DNA of 64,000 bases from Monoplex corrugatus (Eukaryota; Mollusca; Gastropoda; Littorinimorpha; Ranellidae): assembly GCA_030674185.1 (NCBI GenBank), contig CM060312.1, positions 28,307,335-28,371,334 of the forward strand, read 5' to 3'. Position numbers and translations under genes: made by a program. Under the pieces are notes generated by a model. The model saw only the letters and a program-made list of their open reading frames with translations, was not told where the DNA came from and ran no database searches. Below are positions 34,651 through 45,472 of this stretch, piece by piece. Within the stretch, counting starts at the first letter, position 1. Each line of letters starts with the position of its first letter.

Positions 34651-34892
34651 AATGAAGAATTTAGTTAGTTATGTAGTTAATTGGTTAGTCAGTTATTATA
34701 TTTTGGTGTGTGTACTAATGATCTCTAGTGTTCCCAGGCAATCACCCATCCAAGTACCAACTAAGCTTGACGTTGCTTAGTTTGGCGGTTTGATGTCAGC
34801 TGTTGAATTATTAGTGTGTTACAGCAGACTCATTCTCTGGTTGCAACCATTGACAAGATAGAGGATCTTGTCAGCTGTTGTATTTCCCTTAA

Positions 34893-35204
34893 CCCTTAGC
34901 TGTTCACAAAGCCGGCAACCGCCCTGCGGAAGAATGCGCCGATCCATTCGTAGCGGTTGAGATCGCCTGACCTTTTCCGGCACATGTGTGGGGAATTTCC
35001 ATCACTACTGGCTTCGTTGTCTTATCGCGCGCATGGTGAGAATCTTGGTCAGTCTTGCGTTGCATGTTCTAAAAATAGTATGAGCATTCTGGGATGCAAG
35101 GAACTTTCCATTCACTACTGAAAGACTTTATACTGACGCTGTGCTACATTTGAATGCGAATACTAGGAGCTAGCTTTACATCTAGCAGTGCAAATGCGAA
35201 AGGG
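34893..35204. mobile_element. TTAA-flanked MITE (piggyBac-type), 312 bp
   Basis: Exact TTAA at 34889-34892 and 35205-35208; element ends CCCTT... and ...AAGGG. The interior is GC-rich (GCCGGCAACCGCCCTGCGG) against AT-rich flanks. The inverted repeat beyond the first 5 bp is weak. No coding capacity. Confidence 0.55.
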
Positions 35205-35209
35205 TTAAT

Positions 35210-35998
35210 GTATGAATTCTCAATGCTCCAGTGTATCTGCTTATATCAGATGTCTACACATTACATGACAAAAACAAGAAAAAGAGAGAACAACAAGTAT
35301 ACGAGCGAAGAAAACCATTTATCTCATCAGCTTATGCTTTGGAAGATTGAAAATTTTTTTAGACTTTTGAAGTCACTTTGCACAAATCCAGTTCATTGTA
35401 TCGTTTTTAGCACTGAGTTACGAGTCATAAAGGTGATCTTCTCTTTTGGGTGTTCATAGTCACTTGAATGAATCTAGTTCACCATATCATTTTCAGCAAT
35501 GAGTTATGAGGCATAAAGATGATGAAGGGGAAAAAACATGCACAGCAAAGCAACTGTGACAGACAAATAGGCTATTGTCCATAGTCAAAACACACATTGG
35601 GACAGGCAATAAAAACAAAACAAATCATAACAGATCAGATAGTTACTGAAAGCTTCTATGGGATGGGTGTGTTGTGCATTTCTGCCATAATTTCAGAATT
35701 TTGTTTCAGCATCCAAAACTACATTGACCATGTTAGCTCAGTTCAAACACCACCTTGCTGATAACTCTCAGGTTGTGGATTTGACCCTCAGGTAGTTCAC
35801 AGTTGTTTTAAGTCATGTTTATGTGCAGGCTTATTGCTTATGCCATGATCATTTTCCTGTCACATTGCATCTGTGATGTTGGTGTATCTGGAATTTATTC
35901 AGTGCAAAAATACAGTCTTTCAAAAACTGAAACCCCGAAAAGAAGAAAAAGATAAAGTAGGAATGGAGAAGAAATAATATATCGACTGGATAATGTCA
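35210..35998. other. Non-coding stretch before the DIRS element
   Basis: AT-rich. At about 35730-35800 there is an A-box/B-box-like pair (TTAGCTCAGTTCAAACACC, GTTGTGGATTTGACCC) suggesting a diverged SINE. No gene. Confidence 0.35.
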
Positions 35999-36780
35999 GG
36001 AGGCAGGAAGACGAGCAATTTATCGAAAAATGGCTCAACTCCTGCTTCTCCAGGCGGGTCACCCCCTGTTTTTCGCCAGGCCGGGTCAAGGGAGACAACA
36101 CCCCTGCTGCGGGTGTCAGACACTAGGTCCGACCTGGTTGTCTCCTTTCCTCCACTGCTGCCTGTTGACTTTTCGTCATCTTGCGGCCTTCTCATACCCC
36201 CCACAGTAATCGACTCAGCTGCGGTTCTGTTGATTCCATACTCGCCCCCTGTGTACAGCTCAGCTGCACACATTTCAGTCACTATGGCTGAAGGGCGACA
36301 TGGGCACAGGTCTTCTTCGGGAGGCAGGAAGGCAAGCATTTTGTCGAAAAAAGGCTCACCCCCTGTTTCGCCAGGCGGGTCAAGGGAGACAACACCCCTG
36401 TTGTGGGCGTCAGATTCTAGCCCTGACCCGGTTGTCTCCCTTCCTCTACTGCTGCCTGTTGACTTTTCGTCATCTTGCGGCTTTCTTGTAGCCCCCCACG
36501 GTAATCGACTCAGTTGTGGTTCTGTCGATTCCGTACTCACCCCCTGTATACAGCTTAGCTGCGGTTCTGCTGCACACATTTCAGTCACTATGGCTGAAGG
36601 GCGACATGGGCATGGGTCTCTTTCGGGAGGCAGGAAGGCAAGCCTCTTGTTGGAACAAGGCTCAGCCCCGGCTTCGCCAGGGAGACAACACCTCTGTTAC
36701 GGGCGTCAGACTCTCGGTCCGACCCGGTTGTCCCCCTTTCTCCCCGCTGCCTGCTTGTGCCCCCGCTCCAACATCTCTGT
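35999..36780 (+). repeat. Tandem ~310-bp leader repeat of the DIRS element (2.5 copies)
   Basis: Units start at 35999, 36320 and 36626, each with GGAGGCAGGAAG(G/A). Units 1 and 2 are near-full (321 and 306 bp) and share GGGAGACAACACCCCTG, TGACTTTTCGTCATCTTGCGG and ATGGCTGAAGGGCGACATGG. Unit 3 diverges after about 110 bp into the Gag-like region. The repeated ATG (MAEGRHGH) at 36282 and 36588 is a plausible Gag start. Confidence 0.85.
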
Positions 36781-38110
36781 CCCATTCCGGACAGAGCGCA
36801 TGGTCGCCTTGGCAAATGCTAAGCGACGCACAGTGGGCTGGCCCCTCAGGCATTGCGGATCCCCCGACCCACAAGGGCCATTACCAGCGGGCTGGGCCCT
36901 CCTCTACATAGGGTCAGAGTCCGGGGATTCCATGGGCTCAGCCCATGACGCCTCCCATGGCACCGTACATGGCGCCATGGCAGCACTTCCCATCTATGGG
37001 ATTTCCCCCCACCTCGTCCGCAGGGTATACTTGGTGGCCCGGTGCCCCACCGGCGCAGGCGTCTGCCTTGCCTGCCCCTCTGCCCGGGGTCGGATTTCTC
37101 CCCAGGGGTGCTCCCCGGGGCTTCTGACCCAGGTCCGTTTAGAGTTTCCCCAAGGTCCATTGCCTCCTCTGTAGGCGGGCTAGGGGACACGGACTTGGAA
37201 TCGGATGATGAGGGCTCTGCCCTGCCTCCTTTTCCTTTTCCGAAGCGGTGCAACGGCTGGCATCGCACCTGCCTGGAGCCGTGTCCACTGCACAGGAGGC
37301 CAAGGCTCCCTGCCCTTCCGCAGCAGAGCTCGCCTTGGTGTCCTTTTTCCTAAAAGAGTCGGGCATGGTGGCTGACTCTGTGAGGAGGGCCAAAGCAAGG
37401 TGAGGGGCACGGAGGCACAGGACATCCTTCCAGGCTCTGTGCCTGACTTCCTGGAGCTCTGGCTTGCGGGAAATTCCTGAGGCCAGAGAAACTCCTTTTC
37501 CACAGAAAGGTTTTCATGGCCCATGAGCCCATTCCAGAGTTGCCGCTCTCCCTCACACAGGAGGACCTTCTCTTGATGCAAGAGAGGTCTCGGGCCCAGC
37601 AGCGGAAAATCTCCCTCTCGGAGCACTGCCTGGCCGACTGGAAGGAGACCGTGAGGAGGAGTCTGGAAGTGGTCTCAGTGATGGACTCCTTCTTGGGGGG
37701 TCTGGTGTCCGCTCTTAAGGACCCAGACTACGAGCTGTTTCTCTCCGTCAGTTGCCTGACTCTCCCGCAATTGTAGCTTTCATACAGTCCATGGCGGAAG
37801 GCCTCAAGTACTCGGCCAATGCCTTCATCAGACTGCACCGCAATTCAGTCCTGGCGAGGTGAGATGCTGTACTCTTAGCATCTTTGGTCACCCGTTCTTC
37901 ATCCGCCAGGGCTTCCTTGAGAGCTGTGCCACTTACGTCTGGTTCCCTCTTTGGGAACCACGTGCAGGCTACTATCAAGAGTCAGGCCGAAATCAGGAGG
38001 GACCTCGCCCTTCACTCTGGTCCCTCTCACCCCGCGGCGAAGCGCCCTGCTCAAGGGGTTAGGGCGAGGCAACAGCACAAGGGCCGGTCGGGTTCCTGAT
38101 CTGCAGTCCA
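36588..38110 (+). pseudogene. DIRS Gag-like region, multiply frameshifted
   Basis: No continuous frame. Readable pieces are 'MAEGRHGH' (36588), 'AHEPIPELPLSLTQEDLLLM' (from 37516), 'SFLGGLVSALKDPDYELFL' (about 37690), and in other frames 'AFIQSMAEGLKYSANAFIRL', 'RNSVLAR', 'SLRAVPLTSGSLFGNHVQAT', 'QAEIRRDLALHSG'. The last group resembles the C-terminal half of DIRS Gag (hydrophobic helices, then LxAxPLxGxxLF). Structural protein in the family; dead here. Confidence 0.6.
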
Positions 38111-38309
38111 AAAGCTGGCCTCTTCTCAGCTGGGTAACTCCTGGCCTGAAGCCATCACCCCCCACAGGCGATCCTGTGGGCAGTCTATCCCGACACCTAG
38201 ACGCTTGGAAAGGCTGCCCGCAGGCCTGTGGGCCCTGCGGGTGATCTGTTGGGGTTCTGTCTTCCTTGGGGTCCAAGGACAGCCCCACTCACGCCCTTTC
38301 CCCCTGTTT

Positions 38310-38790
38310 TCGCACTTCCTCGGGTTCGCTTGGCCTTGCAGGCCCTGGATCAGGAAGTTCTTTTGATGTTAGCCAAGGGGGCCACAGAGGGTTTTTTTCC
38401 CCGTTCATCTCCGGGATTTTATGGCCGCATCTTTGTGGTCCCCAAAGCTTCTGGGGGCTGGAGACCCGTCCTGGACCTCTCTCCCCTGAACATGTTCCTC
38501 CGTGTCCTCCACTTTCGGATGGAAACCCCTATGTCGATCCGTGATGCCTTGCACCCAGACGACTGGGGGATATCCATCGATCTCAGGGATGTGTATTTCC
38601 ATGTCCTTATTCACCCAAGGGACAGGAAGTACCTCCGATTCATTTGGAGGAACCGAATCTTCCAGTTCAGGGCTCTTCCCTTTGGTCTGGCACCAGCCCC
38701 TTGGTTGTTCATGAAGGTGGCTTGGGAGCTGTGCACGTACGTTCGGGAGACGGGTATCCGCCTGAAGGCCTATTGCAGCGATTGGTTCTG
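38310..38790 (+). pseudogene. DIRS reverse transcriptase, mutated active site
   Basis: An open stretch with 'KGATEGFFPRSSPGFYGRIF', 'VVPKASGGWRPVLDLSPLN', motif A 'SIDLRDVYFHVLIHPRDRK', 'YLRFIWRNRIFQFRALPFGL' and 'APAPWLFMKV'. This closely follows DIRS/Ngaro RTs. The active-site motif expected as YxDD reads Y-C-S-D ('LKAYCSDWFW'), so the first catalytic Asp of the pair is lost. Directly after it the frame runs into sequence of the RNase H region. Confidence 0.85.
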
Positions 38791-38864
38791 GCTCCCCAGG
38801 GTCCTTGGGTCCAACCTCAGTGACCAAATGGCACTCCCGGTCCTGGCTAGCCCAGGGAGTCCCT

Positions 38865-38892
38865 ATCACACACACACAAAACACACACACCC
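38865..38892. repeat. (AC)n insertion at an internal deletion of the DIRS element
   Basis: Short AC tract between the RT active site and the RNase H start. The RT thumb expected here (well over 100 residues in the family) is missing. Confidence 0.7.
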
Positions 38893-39560
38893 TCCTCAGG
38901 AGGACTTGTTCATGGATGCGTCCAACTCCGGGTGGGGTGGCCCACATGGGCCCACTGACAGCGGCGGGTCAATGGTCACAAGAATGATTTCCTGTCACAG
39001 CCCTCAGACAGTTTCTCCTCCTTTCTGAAGGGAAAACATGTTCCTATCAACACAGACAATGCTACTTGTTACGTCAACAAGCAAAGAGGTGCCTGCTCCC
39101 ACTCCTTGTCTTGGAGAGTGGAACAGCTTCTCTTCTGGTGCGAGGAACGGTCCATTCGGATCTCAGCAAAGCATGTCCTGGGAAAGATCAACATACTTGC
39201 AGACTCCTCAGCGGTGCCCACATGATTCTTCCCTCAGAATGGCCGCTGGTCCATGCAGTTCTGGAGCCAGTGTGAGCAGTGTGGTTCAAACCACAAGTGG
39301 ACCTGTTTGCCACCAGGTTCAACTGCCACCTTCATTTGTATGTTTCTCCAGTCCCGGATCCGGCGGCTTGGGCTGTGGATGCTCTGTCCATTCCATGGTC
39401 AATCCTGTATGCCTTCCCTCCGTTCCCCATACTTGGAAAAGTTTTGCAGAAGGCGAGGGAAGACTCAGCCACGATGATACTTGTGGCGCCTCGATGGCCC
39501 ACCCAAGCATGGTTCCCGGAACTGCTGCATCTGTCCCATGTGCCTCCAATAAAACTCACT
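38893..39560 (+). pseudogene. DIRS RNase H and connection
   Basis: Degrades the RNA strand of the hybrid in the family. Seen across three frames: 'QEDLFMDASNSGWGG' (first RNase H motif, DAS..GWG), 'HVPINTDNATCYVNKQRG' (TDN motif), 'HVLGKINILADSSA' (the N-x-x-AD-x-x-S motif), then 'VDLFATRFNCHLHLYVSPVP', 'DPAAWAVDALSIPW' and 'ILVAPRWPTQAWFPELL', a block that closes this domain in DIRS-like elements. At least two frameshifts. Confidence 0.8.
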
Positions 39561-39639
39561 GTGACAGGATGGTGCCTGCTTCAACCAAGGTCAGGCATTC
39601 CGCACGGCAATCCAGAGGTTCTAAACCTTCACGCCTGGC

Positions 39640-40480
39640 TGCTGTGCGGGACTTGATGTCTTCATTAGGCTTGTCCCCGGCAGTGATCGGCCTTGTGGAG
39701 CAAGCTCACAGACCGGGCACTCAGGGAGTGTATAATGTCCACTGGAACAGTTGGCTTACTTGGTGCTGCTCAAATGCGGACTTCCTCCGTACATCATGGA
39801 GTGTTCTCTCAAGTTCCTCTCATTCAAGATGGCCTTTCTCATTTCTCTTGCATCAGGGAGGCGCTGTAGTGAAGTGCACGCTCTTAGTGGACTCCCCGGG
39901 GATGTAGCTTTCGAACCTGATGGCTCAATGTCTCTCTGCCTACTCCTGGAATTCTTGGCCAAAAACCAGTTGCCAGGTTCTCCTTCTCCGTCTATCTCCA
40001 TTCATCTCCTGACGTCTATCCTTGCTCCGAATGACGTGGACCACACGCTCTGCCCTGTACGTGCCTTGCGAGTGTATAGAAAGTGGACAAAATCTTCTCG
40101 CCAGATGCAGCGCCACCTCTTTCTCTCTTACAACGAAAGTTATAAGGACATCAGACGCGCATCAATCTCTCGATGGCTGAGGGAAGTCATCAAGGCTTGC
40201 GTATGCAAGGCCGGGCTCAGATTTGGCTGTCTTCTCCCCGAGGCCCCCATGAGATTTGAGCATGGGTTTCGTCGCTGGCGATCACTCACAATGCCAGCCT
40301 CCAGAGTGTCCTGGATGCCACGTATTGGCGTTCCCTGGGCACGTTCATTCAATTCTACCTGCGCAACGTCTCCAGTCTGCGTGCAGGTGGATCCAGGGGT
40401 ATCGCTTCAGCTATGGTGGCTCAACACCCCATCTCTGCCACACGCCCTGACTTATCTCATTCCTCCAGGCGTTAACCAGG
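39640..40480 (+). pseudogene. DIRS tyrosine recombinase, catalytic Arg codon now a stop
   Basis: Integrates the element by strand exchange in the family. N-terminal SAM-like part: 'DLMSSLGLSPAVIGLVEQAH' and 'GTQGVYNVHWNSWLTWC'. After a frameshift (about 39760) the catalytic domain: 'FKMAFLISLASGRRCSEVHA' (first Arg, in RR-x-SE), 'DHTLCPVRALRVYRKWT', 'RHLFLSYNESYKDIRRASIS'. After a second frameshift near 40245: 'PHEI', then TGA (40257-40259), then 'AWVSSLAITHNASLQSVLDA' and 'TYWRSLGTFIQFYLRNVSS' with the Tyr region. The TGA sits at the Arg of the H-x-x-R box, consistent with a CGA to TGA change. Confidence 0.82.
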
Positions 40481-40507
40481 TAAGCCCTCCTTCCGTATAG
40501 TGCTATT

Positions 40508-40832
40508 CTGCATCAGTGAGCCACGGTACTGTATGTGTAATTAAAAGGAAATTTTCCTTCTAAAATTATGTTTAACATACTTACCGTGGCTCATGCAGAG
40601 TCCCTCCCTTCCTCCCCGCCTTCCTGGTTCCTTCAATTTCGCAGTCAGGGTGTTGGTTTCCTCGAAAAGAGGACTGGTGTACGCATGCGCAAGGCACGGG
40701 TACTCTCAGGGTTACAGTCCTTTCAGACTTTATTGTTACGAGGCAGGTATGGCAAATCGCTGCCGCTTATTGCATCAGTGAGCCATGGTAAGTATGTTAG
40801 ATTAAACTAATTTTAGAGGGAAAATTTCCTTT
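40508..40832. repeat. DIRS 3' inverted/terminal repeat cluster
   Basis: Three copies of one motif, TGCAT(CA)GTGAGCCACGGTA: direct at 40509-40528, inverted at 40578-40597, direct at 40772-40792. The first two form a hairpin of about 37-bp arms around AAAGGAAATTTTCCTT. The third, followed by AGTATGTTA...TTTTAGAGGGAAAATTTCC, is the complement of the second with its flank. This fits the inverted terminal repeat plus internal complementary region of DIRS elements. Confidence 0.75.
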
Positions 40833-41930
40833 CTGGTAGGGATCAAGTCATTTCATACAATCATGTAATATTTTGCAGTGCAGACAGCATGTAGGCAGAT
40901 CACAGCCTTCCTTCCAGTCCACCAGCTTGGTTTTTAACTTCAGGTCTGGCAAACAGTATTTCATGAAAAATACTTCTGCTGCTTCCAATCCAATCACCAA
41001 CTTACTATCGTGCCACTGGCATATAGGGTAGCAATATGTTCGCAGTTTCTGTAATAAGTCCTTTTGTCCCAAACTGAATTGGTAGCCGTGTGCTCAGCCT
41101 CCATCCTACAGGACTTTGCCCAATCACCAGCCTAGAGGACCAGAAATTCGTGCTTTGTCAGGCCTCTGCCCTTTAACCTGTCTGGTTTTGGTGGCCCTAC
41201 TAGTATCTGAAACGATGGCCAGCATTGCTCTTGGGATCTTCGAGGCATGCAATTTCCCTGACCATGATAGGATGGCCATCTTTTGGACACCTGTTTTACA
41301 GGTCGAAGACGAGCTAACCCAATGAGCTGTAATGTGTATGATTATTTCATAATATATTAAAAAAAAAAAAGATGGTAGCATCACAGTGTTAACTCCTGCT
41401 TCTTCCTTTTTCATTGATCATCTGCATGGTTGAGCCATATCTGGCAATGAAATGGCCATTTTGTCCAATTCCTGCTGGTTGCCATGGAGAACTGCAGGGA
41501 CTGGTTGGTGTAATGGTCAGGTATCATTCTCATCTGATGTAGATGACCACGTAGACATTTGAGTTGTACTGGATGTCTCCATAGTTCGTTAGAAGGCACC
41601 TACATGCCTTGAACCTCTGACTTCAGCCCACTAGGTATTCTGTAGGTTGCCCTTAGCTTATGGCCATGAGATCTACAGCATGAGTGCTGGGTGCTAGGGC
41701 TTTACACAGCCCTCATTCACCCGATAACTCTGTCATAAGATTTAGGAAGCATTCACTACATGTGGCCATGCCAAGAGCCACCCTGCCATCCTGATAGAAA
41801 CCACCAGTCAGTCTCAGAATGCTCATTTGTCCAGGCAAGTCTGCTGGCTTATTTTGAGACCTGCTTAATTGTCCAGACAAACCTGCAGGCTTATTTTTTT
41901 GTAGCTAAACTTTGCACCTGAAGGCTATTT
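40833..41930. other. Non-coding stretch, probable repeats
   Basis: The frame at 41116-41325 (RPEIRALSGLCP...) and its minus counterpart lack family features. Likely old repeat sequence. No gene. Confidence 0.35.
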
Positions 41931-42130
41931 TCAAGACCTTGCTAGTGCATAGTGTTTTGCACAGGCACGGGAAGTCTGCAAGATAATTGCTGGTAAATTT
42001 GGGAGGAGCGCATATGGAATTGTGCCGGTGCGATGAATCCCTGATAAACATATTCCAAACTCCTGAAGGCCTTGCGATCCACTGTCTGCCACCTGGACCC
42101 GCTGGATCGGGGACAGTAGCCCCACTACCA
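41930..42130 (+). mobile_element. SINE family B copy, 3' body
   Basis: TTTCAAGACCTTGCTAGTGC ... AATTGCTGGTAAATTTGGGA ... GAATTGTGCCGGTGCGATGA follows the same block order as the copies at 12.2 kb (+) and 45.8/46.7 kb (-). Confidence 0.65.
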
Positions 42131-42529
42131 AGTTGGAAGCAGCCTTTCCCAGGTTAACCTGCTAAGGGGCTTGAGCAAGAAACTGCTTCAAGATTCCGAA
42201 AGTGATAAACTGATCCACCAACATGTGTCATCTCTGAGTCAACAGAGGACATTAGAGTCACATAAACTATAAACTTGTGTGTACCTCTAGTGAAGGACTT
42301 ATGTAGTTCTTGGAGTGAACAGAAAGAGGTGAAGAGCTACATGACAGTGATTATGGTGCTTTAAAAGGTATGAGTTGTTGAAGTTGGTGTGAAGGTGGTA
42401 ATGAGAAGTTTAGTTATGATATGCACAGTATTTTACAAAGAGGGGTGGTGTCGATGAACTGACATTATCTAGCAGTGGAGATAGACGTGGATTGTTCGTG
42501 TTTTCTGTGTAACATTCTGCTAGCATGGA

Positions 42530-42835
42530 AATGAGATGTTATCATGATACTAAACATCAGATATGCTGATCATACCACCAATAAGCAAGTGCATCCGATC
42601 ATTGAGCATCACATGGGACTATATGAAGATCTGCTGACCTCAGGAAAAGAAAACTGTTTTTATGACTGAGGAACAAGATCCAATGACCTTGCTAAATCAA
42701 TCCTCCAGGGAACTGTTAAGGGAAGAAGATGGAGAGGAAGACAAGAAAATGATGGACTGACAATATTGCAGAATGGACAGAGAAATCATTCGCAGAGACT
42801 CAGGCTCTGGCACACAACTGATAGACCCGGAAGAT
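42530..42835 (+). pseudogene. LINE C-terminal fragment
   Basis: Broken frames read 'HPIIEHHMGLYEDLLTSGK' and 'QGTVKGRRWRGRQENDG', then 'WTDNIAEWTEKSFAETQA'. The order (G-x-YEDLL, GKxxRGRQ, WxDNIxEWT) marks the end of an animal LINE. Stops in every frame. Confidence 0.65.
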
Positions 42836-43450
42836 ATCTGGTGAACAAATCTTTACTGTGGTGCCCCAATAACTCCTCAAGGAGTTGAGGGAGAAGGAGA
42901 TGCCAGCAGTGGGGATAACTGTGGACTGTTCTGTGTCTTTCCAGTAATGTTTAGGTGTTGGCAGTTCTGCTTCAGTGGAGGATAGGGCAACTGCTTTATC
43001 TGTTTATTTGAAGCAAAGGAATGTGGCCTTGAGTTTTGGTATAGTGTCTCTCTTGAATTCTAGCAGAGTGGGGCTCCTGATGCAGACAGGTGACCATGGC
43101 ACCATTGATATATCCACTCCCACCACCTTCCATGCCACTTCAGCAGTATTGCCCTTACATTGCTTTTTGCAGCTCTTTGATGCCAATTTTTCAGTTGAAG
43201 TACCAGTGCCAGAAAGTCCATGGAGGCTCCAGTGATATCAAGCTGCTGCAGGAGCATCCACCAGATGAGACTTTGCAGTGATGCCTGGTCACTTGAGTTA
43301 CATATTTAATTGAGCCAGTTCTGATTCATCTTAGACAGGAACCAGTGTTCGAAGGAGTTAGTAGTGTATACTAACACATGAGCAAAGCCATTTCCAAAAG
43401 TGGCAGGCAGACGCTTGTTCATGATTGGTTTTCAGGTACAGGAAGTGATG
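42836..43450. other. Non-coding stretch
   Basis: No gene seen. Overlapping short frames on both strands (42975-43281) have no recognisable motif. Confidence 0.35.
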
Positions 43451-43453
43451 GCG

Positions 43454-43456
<3 letters not shown>

Positions 43457-43510
<54 letters not shown>

Positions 43511-43570
43511 CATGGCTTGTGTGTGTGTGCATGGGCTTGTGTGTGTATTCGTGCATGTGTGTGTGCTTTT

Positions 43571-43614
<44 letters not shown>

Positions 43615-43738
43615 ACAAGCGTATGTGATTGTATGCGTATGTGTGTGTGAAGCAGAAAGAGTGTGTGTGTATGTGTGTGTGAAACAGAAAGAGAGAGAGA
43701 GAGTGTGTGTGTGTGTTGTGTGGTGTGTGTGTGTGTGC
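43457..43738. repeat. Compound (TG)n microsatellite
   Basis: Three (TG)n blocks (43457-43508, 43575-43613, 43700-43738) separated by TG-rich diverged sequence and a short (GA)n. Confidence 0.95.
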
Positions 43739-43869
43739 TGAAACTTGTCTTTGTTGTCATCCTGTAAACATTTGGTGTCCCCCTGGTACAGAGAAAGAAA
43801 ACTAACTTTTGTCATCTGAAACTGTTCTACCCCAGGCTGATTGTCAAAGTGATCGGAGTAGGCTTACTT

Positions 43870-44194
43870 GTGTGTGTATATACATGTATATATACTGATA
43901 GATAGGCCTACTGGTAATAAATAACTATTGCAACTGAGGCAGTAGACAGACAAGTAGATAAAGAAGAGACAATGAAAGATAAATCTATACTTACACATTA
44001 ACAGATATAGCCTATATATACACACACAAAATGAGAAATCTATATTGATAATATATATTTTCAATAATAACCACAATTATCATCGAACGCAGTTCAAAAT
44101 ACAATGCACAAAAAATGAGCTGATGTGAATATAAATGATATAAATGTACACCATCAGAAAATATCACAATGGCAGCTTTGATATATACAAAATA

Positions 44195-44249
<55 letters not shown>

Positions 44250-45210
44250 GGATTCAAGGAAGACGCTCCAAAAGCCATCAAAAGGTAAGTTTGAAACACA
44301 ATATTACCATAAAATTATATGGATTTCAGGTAATAGAAGGCACTGTTCAAAAGAATCAAGGTATTTCCACACTCATAATTTATGAAAACCATATCACAAC
44401 CAGTGCAGTTCACACTTAGCAGTCTTTTTTTGGGCAAAATGAAGCCTTGGATAAAATGCACAAAACAGTCTGTATAAGTGATAGGAAGTATTACATAATG
44501 TAATGAGAAATGGGGTCTTTATCTTTTTGGGGTGATACGAATTATACGTATATACAAAGTAAACAGAATCTGTATTCTTGGGGTAGTAGGAAGCCTTATG
44601 AATATTATGTTGTAAACAGGGTTTAAGTAAATCTTTATGGGTGACAGAAAGCTTTACACACATATAATGTTAACTTTACACATATATAATGTTAACAGAG
44701 TTGAGATCTTTCTGAGCATAGGAAGCCTTATATATAATGTAGTAAACAGGGTCTTTATGGATTATCGTCTATATAAGCCATATAACATAAGCCATATAAT
44801 ATGTTACATATTTTTGCGGGTGATTGGAAGACATATATATAATATATATAATATATAATATATAGGCCCATAATATATTATATAATATATATAATATTAT
44901 ATATATATATAGGCCTTATATTATATATTAATAATATATATTTTATAATATATTATTATATACATATATGTAGGATCTGTATCTTTTGGGTGATAGGAAG
45001 CTTCATGTAAATATAATGTAGCAAACAGATAACATGAAAGTTGATACATGACATACAGGAAACGGAATTAACTCATGAGGAGGGTACATTTTAAGTATTA
45101 CTTTACCAGAATGGTATATCACATAAGGAAAAGAGAAGGCAGATACACCATTCTGGCTGGTAATTTTTGTAATTCAGTCTTTGAATGGTTTGAAAAGTAT
45201 TTCAGATCAA
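43870..45210. other. AT-rich non-coding stretch
   Basis: Holds (AC)n at 44197-44245 and an AT-rich low-complexity block at 44830-44970 (TATAATATAT runs). Several diverged ~80-bp blocks with GTAAACAGGGTCTTTATG and GATAGGAAGC (44460-45010) suggest an old tandem array. No gene. Confidence 0.45.
44197..44245. repeat. (AC)n microsatellite
   Basis: About 48 bp of uninterrupted AC. Confidence 0.95.
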
Positions 45211-45472
45211 ACACAATCATAGCTGGCCCCAGTAGCTCAGTTGGTTTGTGCATCGGATTCTCATGTAATGGTTGTGGGTTTGAATCCTGGGCTGCGCTAC
45301 ATTAAAACTGACCTTCTCACTGTCCAATCTTAACATCATTGTTGTTCTGGTGGTGTCGGTATAGAATTAGATAGGTCCCATTTCCCCCCACTTCCCTGGG
45401 ACGGTTATCCCCGTCGGCCATAACCTGAGGTGGGTGTTGACGTTAAAACTGAACCAAATCACACAATCATAG
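45211..45472 (+). mobile_element. Full-length tRNA-derived SINE with 12-bp target-site duplications
   Basis: ACACAATCATAG at 45211-45222 and 45461-45472 exactly flanks a 238-bp body (45223-45460). The head resembles a tRNA: A box TAGCTCAGTTGG (about 45233-45244) and B box GGTTTGAATCC (about 45278-45288). The body holds CCTGGGACGGTTATCCCCGT and CATAACCTGAGGTGGGTG, and the end is GTTAAAACTGAACCAAATC. SINEs are transcribed by pol III from these boxes and moved by LINE proteins. The perfect TSD suggests a fairly recent insertion. Confidence 0.88.

Larger units (their letters stand above)
35999..40832 (+). mobile_element. DIRS-type tyrosine-recombinase retrotransposon, decayed
   Basis: A retrotransposon that integrates circular DNA by a tyrosine recombinase instead of an integrase. 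Order seen: tandem leader, Gag-like region, RT, RNase H, tyrosine recombinase, then a cluster of inverted terminal motifs (40508-40832). No matching left terminus was found, so the 5' boundary is approximate. The whole block is GC-rich (about 55-60%) against AT-rich flanks, which sets it apart. All domains carry frameshifts or stops, with one internal deletion. No methyltransferase domain was seen. Confidence 0.88.

Noticed and set aside
35920..37626. Long minus-strand frames opposite the DIRS leader and Gag region
   Set aside because: Antisense shadows of GC-rich tandem repeats; all recognisable retrotransposon motifs are on the plus strand.
41116..41325. 69-codon open frame (MPNHQPRGPEIRALSG...)
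   Set aside because: No domain, no splice signals, similar-length frames on the opposite strand; likely old repeat sequence.
45223..45298. A functional tRNA gene
   Set aside because: A- and B-box-like sequences are present, but the acceptor and anticodon stems do not pair well and the whole unit is inside a TSD-flanked SINE.
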